Of a stretch of 10,285 nt of DNA, positions 5,947 to 10,285 are shown piece after piece. Location: positions 1 to 10,285 of the forward strand of contig JAEZCF010000015.1 in the NCBI GenBank assembly GCA_023430045.1, read 5' to 3'. The position numbers were made by a program, and so were the translations under genes. A model generated the notes under the pieces. That model was not told the DNA's origin and did no database searches. It saw nothing but the letters and a program-made list of their open reading frames with translations. How positions within the stretch are numbered: the stretch's first letter is position 1; each line of letters begins with the position of its first letter. This DNA comes from Pseudomonadota bacterium (GTDB lineage Bacteria; Pseudomonadota; Gammaproteobacteria; Xanthomonadales; Xanthomonadaceae).

Positions 5947-5973
5947 ACGGTGCCCGCCAAGCGCGGGCACCGT
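5947..5973 (+). terminator. Intercistronic hairpin between pstS and pstC
   Basis: A perfect 11-base-pair stem, ACGGTGCCCGC (5947-5957) with GCGGGCACCGT (5963-5973), has a CAAGC loop and begins 7 bases after the pstS stop. It is followed by CCTTTC, a poor T-run. Such a partial terminator or 3'-stabilising structure would let the binding protein be made in excess over the membrane subunits. The effect is inferred. Confidence 0.6.
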
Positions 5974-6037
5974 CCTTTCATGAGCCCCCACCCTGTACCG
6001 CGCCACCCCGCTCCCAACCGGCCGCATCGCCTACCCC

Positions 6038-7006
6038 ATGAATGCCATCGTCCAGCCTGTAGCCGCACTTTCCACGCGCGACGCGCGTGATGCCCGCAAC
6101 GACAAACTGTTCCGATGGGTCCTGGTCGGCACCGTCGTCTTCGTTCTTGTCGCCCTGGCCTGCGCCGCGCTGTCCATGCTGTGGGGCGGCCGGCACGCAC
6201 TGGAAAGCCAGGGCCTGAGCTTCTTCTTCTCCTCCGAATGGAACCCGGTGGAGAACAAATTCGGTGCACTGGCGCCAATCTACGGCACCCTGGTCACCGC
6301 CCTGATCGCCATGGTCATCGCCGTGCCGGTGAGTTTCGGCATCGCCTTCTTCCTCACCGAAGTCGCCCCGCGCTGGCTGCGCGGCCCCATCGGCACCGCG
6401 ATCGAACTGCTGGCCGGCATCCCCTCGATCATCTACGGCATGTGGGGCCTGTTCGTGCTGGTACCGGTGATGACCGAATACGTCACCCCGCTCCTCAACG
6501 AAACCCTCGGCGAATGGCCACTGATCGGCCCGCTGTTCCAGGGGCCGCCGCTGGGCATCGGCATGCTCACCGCCGGCTTCGTGCTGGCCATCATGGTCAT
6601 CCCGTTCATTTCCTCGGTGATGCGCGAAGTGTTCCTGACCGTGCCCACGCGCCTGAAGGAATCGGCCTACGCGCTGGGCTCCACCCGCTGGGAAGTGAGC
6701 TGGGACATCGTGCTCCCATATACCCGTTCAGCGGTGATCGGCGGCATCTTCCTGGGCCTGGGACGCGCACTTGGCGAAACCATGGCCGTGGCCTTCGTGA
6801 TCGGCAACAGCGTGCGCCTGTCGCCATCGCTGCTGGAACCCGGCACCACCATCGCCGCGCTGATCGCCAACGACTTCGCTGAAGCGACTGAAACATATCG
6901 CTCGGCCCTGCTGCTGCTCGGCTTCGTGCTCTTCATCGTCACCTTCATCGTGCTCGCCATCGCCCGCCTGATGCTGATGCGCCTGTCCCGCAAGGAGGGC
7001 AACTGA
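6038..7006 (+). CDS. pstC: Phosphate ABC transporter permease PstC
   Basis: This is one of the two inner-membrane channel subunits of the high-affinity phosphate importer. The 322 residues include a first transmembrane helix at about 26-48, a periplasmic segment with SSEWNPVENKFGALAPIYGTL, which is typical of PstC, and five further hydrophobic segments. The binding-protein-dependent permease (EAA) loop that contacts PstB lies at about 208-246 (ESAYALGSTRWEV to GRALGETMA). The family-typical ELLAGIPSIIYGMWGL is at 123-138. No convincing Shine-Dalgarno sequence precedes the ATG, and 98 bases with a hairpin separate it from pstS, so its expression may be lower than that of pstS. Its stop overlaps the pstA start by one base (TGATG). 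Confidence 0.96.
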   Translation: MNAIVQPVAALSTRDARDARNDKLFRWVLVGTVVFVLVALACAALSMLWGGRHALESQGLSFFFSSEWNPVENKFGALAPIYGTLVTALIAMVIAVPVSFGIAFFLTEVAPRWLRGPIGTAIELLAGIPSIIYGMWGLFVLVPVMTEYVTPLLNETLGEWPLIGPLFQGPPLGIGMLTAGFVLAIMVIPFISSVMREVFLTVPTRLKESAYALGSTRWEVSWDIVLPYTRSAVIGGIFLGLGRALGETMAVAFVIGNSVRLSPSLLEPGTTIAALIANDFAEATETYRSALLLLGFVLFIVTFIVLAIARLMLMRLSRKEGN

Positions 7007-7869
7007 TGTCCACCGCCGCTGATTCGCTGTACCTGCGTCGTCGCATCGGCAATGTCGTGGCCATCGTCCTTTCATGCGTCACCGCGTTGTTCGGCCTGTT
7101 CTTCCTCGGCTGGATCCTGTGGACGCTGGTGTCCAAGGGCATCGCCGGCATCGGCTGGAACCTGTTCACGCAGATGACGCCGCCGCCCATGCAGGAAGGC
7201 GGCCTGGCCAACGCCTTCTACGGCAGTGCGGTGATGTGCGCCATGGCGATCGGCATCGGCACGCCGCTGGGCGTGCTGGCCGGCACCTGGCTTGCCGAAT
7301 ATGGCAACGCCCGCAAGGCGGGCACGGTGGTCCGGTTCGTCAACGATATCCTGCTGTCGGCGCCGTCCATCGTGCTGGGCCTGTTCGTCTACACCCTGTA
7401 CGTGATGCAGACCGGCGGCAGTTTTTCGGCCTTCGCCGGTGCCCTGGCACTGGCCTTCATCGTGCTGCCGGTGGTGGTTCGCACCACCGACGAGATGCTG
7501 CGCCTGGTGCCTTCGCAGATGCGCGAAGCGGCGCTGTCGCTGGGTATCCCGCAGTGGAAGGTGACCGTGCAGGTGCTGTACCGCAGTGCCTCGGCCGGCA
7601 TCATCACGGGCATCCTGCTCGCCCTGGCGCGCATTTCCGGCGAAACCGCCCCGCTGCTGTTCACCGCCTTCGGCAACCAGTACTGGAGCAGCAACGTGTT
7701 CCAGCCGATGGCCTCGGTGCCGGTGGTGATGAACCAGTTCGCCGGCAGCCCCTATGAATCCTGGCAGGTGCTGGCCTGGGCCGGCGCCCTGGTGCTGACC
7801 GCCTTCGTGCTGCTGGTCAGCCTCGCCGCGCGCGGCGTGCTGCTGCGCAACCGTATCTCCCATGACTGA
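7006..7869 (+). CDS. pstA: Phosphate ABC transporter permease PstA
   Basis: This is the second channel subunit of the phosphate importer, pairing with PstC in the inner membrane. The 287 residues show a first helix at about 15-42, further hydrophobic segments, and the EAA loop at about 173-213 (REAALSLGIPQWKV to ARISGETAPLL), which is characteristic of PstA. PSIVLGLFVY at 120-129 is also typical. A perfect Shine-Dalgarno AAGGAGG (6992-6998), inside the end of pstC, lies 7 bases before the ATG, so translation need not depend only on coupling to pstC. The gene ends just before pstB, or overlaps it by 8 bases if the earlier pstB start is used. Confidence 0.96.
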   Translation: MSTAADSLYLRRRIGNVVAIVLSCVTALFGLFFLGWILWTLVSKGIAGIGWNLFTQMTPPPMQEGGLANAFYGSAVMCAMAIGIGTPLGVLAGTWLAEYGNARKAGTVVRFVNDILLSAPSIVLGLFVYTLYVMQTGGSFSAFAGALALAFIVLPVVVRTTDEMLRLVPSQMREAALSLGIPQWKVTVQVLYRSASAGIITGILLALARISGETAPLLFTAFGNQYWSSNVFQPMASVPVVMNQFAGSPYESWQVLAWAGALVLTAFVLLVSLAARGVLLRNRISHD

Positions 7870-7888
7870 CTTTTCCGCGGACATCGCC

Positions 7889-8719
7889 ATGAACGATCTT
7901 TCCAACGCCGTGCCGATGCAGCGCATCGTGGTCCCGGCCTCGCATGATTCGCTGTCCACCCCGGCGCCGGTGAAGCTGGCGGCGCATGGGCTGGATTTCT
8001 ATTACGACAAGTTCCACGCGCTGAAGAACATCGACCTGGAAATTCCTGAGAAGCGCGTGACCGCGCTGATCGGCCCTTCGGGCTGCGGCAAATCCACGCT
8101 GCTGCGGATCTTCAACCGCATCTACGCGCTGTACCCGAAGCTGGAGGCACGTGGCGAGGTGCTGCTGGACGGCGAGAACATCCTGTCGCCGAAGTATCCG
8201 ATGAACCGCCTGCGCAGCAAGGTCGGCATGGTGTTCCAGAAGCCAGTGCCGTTCCCGATGACCATTTTCGAGAACGTCGCCTACGGCATCCGCCACCACG
8301 AGAAGCTGTCCCGGGCCGACATGAACGACCGCGTCGAGCAGGCGCTGCGCCAGGGCGCACTGTGGGACGAAGTGAAGGACAAGCTCGGCCAGAGCGCACT
8401 GGGCCTTTCCGGCGGCCAGCAGCAGCGGCTGTGCATCGCCCGTGCGGTGGCACTGCGTCCCAGCGTGCTGCTGCTGGATGAGCCGACCTCCGCGCTGGAC
8501 CCGATCTCCACCAGCCGCATCGAACAGCTGGTGGAAGAACTGAAGAACGATTACACCATCGTCATCGTCACCCACAACATGCAGCAGGCCGCGCGCGTTT
8601 CCGACTACACCGCCTTCATGTACCTGGGCGACCTGATCGAGCACGACCGTACCGAAGTGATCTTCTCGCAGCCGAACAAGCAGCAGACCGAGGATTACAT
8701 CACGGGCCGGTTTGGCTGA
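7889..8719 (+). CDS. pstB: Phosphate import ATP-binding protein PstB
   Basis: This is the ATPase that powers PstCA. From the ATG at 7889 it is 276 residues and contains Walker A GPSGCGKST (62-70), the Q-loop glutamine in VFQKPVPFPM (Q117), the ABC signature LSGGQ (173-177), Walker B LLLDEP (194-199), and the H-loop histidine in VTHNMQQAA (H229). It ends TEDYITGRFG, the usual PstB tail. An in-frame ATG at 7862 would add nine residues and overlap pstA by 8 bases. I prefer 7889 because a weak GCGGA lies about 7 bases upstream, while nothing resembling a ribosome site precedes 7862. Either way about 30-40 residues precede the first conserved strand, longer than in E. coli. The start is unsure; the identity is not. 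Confidence 0.95.
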   Translation: MNDLSNAVPMQRIVVPASHDSLSTPAPVKLAAHGLDFYYDKFHALKNIDLEIPEKRVTALIGPSGCGKSTLLRIFNRIYALYPKLEARGEVLLDGENILSPKYPMNRLRSKVGMVFQKPVPFPMTIFENVAYGIRHHEKLSRADMNDRVEQALRQGALWDEVKDKLGQSALGLSGGQQQRLCIARAVALRPSVLLLDEPTSALDPISTSRIEQLVEELKNDYTIVIVTHNMQQAARVSDYTAFMYLGDLIEHDRTEVIFSQPNKQQTEDYITGRFG

Positions 8720-8731
8720 ATCATCACGTCC

Positions 8732-8754
8732 AGCCGGGCAGAGCCCGGCTCCAC
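8732..8754 (-). repeat. SMAG-like palindrome between pstB and phoU
   Basis: AGCCGGGC (8732-8739), loop AGA, GCCCGGCT (8743-8750) is a perfect 8-base-pair stem followed by CCAC. On the minus strand it reads GTGG-AGCCGGGC-TCT-GCCCGGCT, a SMAG-type element with a GTGG rather than GTAG header. It occupies most of the 49-base spacer and would form a hairpin in the operon mRNA 14 bases before the phoU start and about 3 bases before its weak ribosome site. Confidence 0.6.
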
Positions 8755-8768
8755 CACACGGAATCATC

Positions 8769-9476
8769 ATGAATCTTCCCAACGACCATATCGTCAAGAG
8801 CTACGACGAAGAGCAGCAGCGGCTGGTGGCGGAAATCGTGCGCATGGGCGAAATGGCCGTTGCGCAGCTGGAAGCGTCGATGGACGTCATCGAAAAGCGC
8901 GATGAAAGCGCGGCCCAGCGCATCATCGTCAACGATGAAGCCATCGATGCGCTGGAGCAGCAGATCAGCCATGACGTGATGCGCCTCTCTCTGCGCGGGC
9001 CGATGGCACGCGACCTGCGCGAGATCCTCGCCGGCCTGCGCATCCCGGCCGACATCGAACGCATCGGAGATTACGCGGCGAACGTGGCCAAGCGCTCCAT
9101 CGCGCTGAGCAAGGTTCCACCGCTGCCGCAGATACAGGGACTGCGCGCGCTGGGCCGGCTGGCCGCGCAGCAGGTGCGCCGGGCGCTGGATGCCTACCGC
9201 GACAACGACGTGGAAGCCGCACTGGCCCTGCGTGAGGACGACGCACGGCTGGATGCGCAGTACACCGCGCTGTTCCGTGAACTGCTGACCTACATGATGG
9301 AAGACCCGCGCAACATTACGCCCTGTACGCATCTGCTGTTCATGGCCAAGAACCTGGAGCGGGTGGGCGACCATGCCACCAACATCGCCGAGAACGTCTG
9401 GTTCCTGGTGCACGGCGAGCAGCCATTGCCGCCACGCGACAAGCGCGACGAGACGTCCACCACCGGGCAGGTCTGA
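8769..9476 (+). CDS. phoU: Phosphate signalling regulator PhoU
   Basis: This is a cytoplasmic regulator that couples PstSCAB activity to the PhoR kinase and keeps the Pho response off when phosphate is plentiful. The 235-residue all-helical product shows the expected two-repeat organisation. A metal-binding type ERIGDYA motif is at 97-103 and its counterpart ERVGDHA at 197-203, exactly 100 residues apart. The start at 8769 (MNLPNDHIVKSYDEE) matches the beginning of the PhoU fold. An in-frame TTG at 8712 would read through the palindrome and add an unrelated Pro/Ser-rich piece. A weak ACGGA (8758-8762) precedes the ATG by 6 bases. It is last in the pst operon. No phoB or phoR follows within the window. 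Confidence 0.96.
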   Translation: MNLPNDHIVKSYDEEQQRLVAEIVRMGEMAVAQLEASMDVIEKRDESAAQRIIVNDEAIDALEQQISHDVMRLSLRGPMARDLREILAGLRIPADIERIGDYAANVAKRSIALSKVPPLPQIQGLRALGRLAAQQVRRALDAYRDNDVEAALALREDDARLDAQYTALFRELLTYMMEDPRNITPCTHLLFMAKNLERVGDHATNIAENVWFLVHGEQPLPPRDKRDETSTTGQV

Positions 9477-9484
9477 CTTCATCC

Positions 9485-9515
9485 GGGCAGCCGGCAGGGA
9501 CCAGGCTGGCTGCCC
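9485..9515 (+). terminator. Hairpin after phoU
   Basis: GGGCAGCC (9485-9492) and GGCTGCCC (9508-9515) form a perfect 8-base-pair stem with a 15-base loop, starting 8 bases after the phoU stop. No T-run follows. It is a plausible but weak end of the pst operon ahead of the separate rnt promoter. Confidence 0.4.
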
Positions 9516-9564
9516 CGGGCTCCGCATCCGCCGGCGCGCCGATCCGGGATGCTGGCCCGGCCTC

Positions 9565-9573
9565 TGTTAGAAT
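9565..9573 (+). promoter_or_regulatory. Extended -10 promoter of rnt
   Basis: TG-T-TAGAAT (9565-9573) matches the extended -10 pattern TGnTATAAT at all but one consensus position. Its last base is 7 bases before the A of the rnt ATG (9581), so transcription would begin at or next to that A. No convincing -35 hexamer is visible 17 bases upstream, as is common for extended -10 promoters. Confidence 0.6.
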
Positions 9574-9580
9574 TCGCCGC

Positions 9581-10234
9581 ATGACCGATGCCCCACATCC
9601 TCCGAACGCGGCCGCCGCGGCTCCTTCAGCCCCGGCTCACCGCGCGATGTCCCAGCGTTTCCGGGGCTTCCTGCCGGTGGTGGTGGACGTGGAAACCGGG
9701 GGGTTCGACTGCCGCCGCAATGCGCTGCTGGAAATTGCCGCGGTGCCGATCGAGATGGACGAGAACGGCCTGCTGTATCCGGGGCAGACCGCCAGCGCGC
9801 ATGTGGTGCCGGCCGAGGGCCTGGAGATCGATCCGAAATCGCTGGAAGTCACCGGCATCATCCTCGACCACCCGTTCCGGCTGGCGAAGGAGGAACGGCA
9901 GGCGCTGGACCATGTCTTCAATCCCGTGCGTGCGGCGATGAAGAAGTACGGGTGCCAGCGCGCCATCCTTGTGGGTCACAACGCGCATTTCGACCTGGGC
10001 TTCGTCAATGCCGCAGTCGAACGGGTTGGCCACAAGCGCAATCCATTCCACCCCTTCAGCGTGTTCGATACCGTGACCCTGGCCGGCATCGCCTATGGGC
10101 AGACGGTACTGGCACGCGCGGCCACGGCCGCAGGCCTGGACTGGGACGCCAACGAGGCCCACAGCGCGGTGTACGACACCGAACAGACCGCGCGACTGTT
10201 CTGTACCATCGCCAACGCCTGGCCACAGCCGTAA
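9581..10234 (+). CDS. rnt: Ribonuclease T (3'-5' exonuclease)
   Basis: This exoribonuclease trims tRNA CCA ends, the 3' ends of stable RNAs and short DNA tails. The 217-residue product has the RNase T arrangement of the DEDDh exonuclease family. D36 and E38 lie in VVVDVETGGF, D138 in GHNAHFD, and H194 and D199 in AHSAVYD. Family-specific stretches RFRGF (26-30), KRNPFHPFSVFDT (152-164) and LAGIAYGQTVL (167-177) match E. coli. The first 22 residues are Ala/Pro-rich and lack an E. coli counterpart; an internal ATG at 9647 (MSQRFRGF) is a possible alternative. I keep 9581 because the -10 element sits at leaderless distance from it. No Shine-Dalgarno is present, and the C-terminus is shorter than in E. 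coli. Confidence 0.95.
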   Translation: MTDAPHPPNAAAAAPSAPAHRAMSQRFRGFLPVVVDVETGGFDCRRNALLEIAAVPIEMDENGLLYPGQTASAHVVPAEGLEIDPKSLEVTGIILDHPFRLAKEERQALDHVFNPVRAAMKKYGCQRAILVGHNAHFDLGFVNAAVERVGHKRNPFHPFSVFDTVTLAGIAYGQTVLARAATAAGLDWDANEAHSAVYDTEQTARLFCTIANAWPQP

Positions 10235-10236
10235 CC

Positions 10237-10259
10237 GTAGTGCCGGCCGCTGGCCGGCA
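10237..10259 (+). repeat. SMAG-type REP palindrome with GTAG header
   Basis: GTAG (10237-10240) is followed by TGCCGGCC (10241-10248), loop GCT, GGCCGGCA (10252-10259), a perfect 8-base inverted repeat beginning two bases after the rnt stop. The header and stem layout match Stenotrophomonas SMAG elements. It may act as a 3'-end stabiliser or weak terminator for rnt. Confidence 0.75.
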
Positions 10260-10285
10260 ATCATTGCCATGATGCCGTATCGGAT

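Noticed and set aside
4791..6278. 495-codon open frame on the minus strand over pstS and pstC
   Set aside because: It is a shadow of biased codon use in a high-GC gene on the other strand. The translation is low-complexity, rich in Gly, Arg and His, and a near equivalent lies over the first pstS.
8712..8768. TTG start for phoU at 8712
   Set aside because: The extension is translated palindrome and spacer, unlike PhoU. The ATG at 8769 gives the expected N-terminus.
7072..8797. Long minus-strand frames opposite pstA, pstB and the phoU start
   Set aside because: The translations are His/Gln/Arg-rich mirror frames of the Pst genes with no family resemblance.
1..10285. CRISPR array, tRNA or rRNA genes, insertion sequences, phage genes
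   Set aside because: No regularly spaced repeats, no tRNA-like fold and no transposase or integrase motif were seen on either strand.

Overview
The window is a high-GC (about two thirds G+C) gammaproteobacterial chromosome segment. Gene content and order, together with three short palindromes carrying a GTAG or GTGG header (the SMAG/REP type described in Stenotrophomonas maltophilia), point to Xanthomonadaceae, most likely Stenotrophomonas. This is inference from remembered families; no search was run.

Layout: (1) positions 1-773 hold the last codons of an upstream gene, probably rnfB, overlapping by one base the DNA-repair gene nth (endonuclease III). (2) Positions 884-3542 hold two separately transcribed genes with PhoB-box-like sites: an OprO/OprP-type phosphate porin, and a first pstS encoding a soluble periplasmic phosphate-binding protein, closed by a strong intrinsic terminator. 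(3) Positions 3543-4701 are a compositionally different block: a spacer of about 49% G+C with an unrecognised small ORF, then a DMT/EamA-family permease that has no convincing ATG start. (4) Positions 4757-9476 are the main pst operon behind its own Pho box: a second, lipoprotein-type pstS, then pstC, pstA, pstB and phoU. Hairpins lie between pstS and pstC and between pstB and phoU. (5) Positions 9567-10234 hold rnt (RNase T) behind an extended -10 placed so that its mRNA would be leaderless, followed by a perfect SMAG palindrome.

How the genes work together: under phosphate limitation PhoB would induce an outer-membrane phosphate channel, two phosphate-binding proteins (one freely diffusing, one lipid-anchored) and the PstCAB importer. 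PhoU links transporter state to PhoR signalling. phoB and phoR are not in the window. The two PstS proteins are clear paralogues, and their promoters share a CTGTCAC...GCGTCAT core differing by a 2-base indel, so gene and promoter appear to have been duplicated together, with the permease block now between the copies.

I did not find a wholly new system. The most notable points are the split pstS pair with different cellular anchoring, the atypical permease block between them, the phased Pho-box architecture and the probable leaderless rnt promoter.
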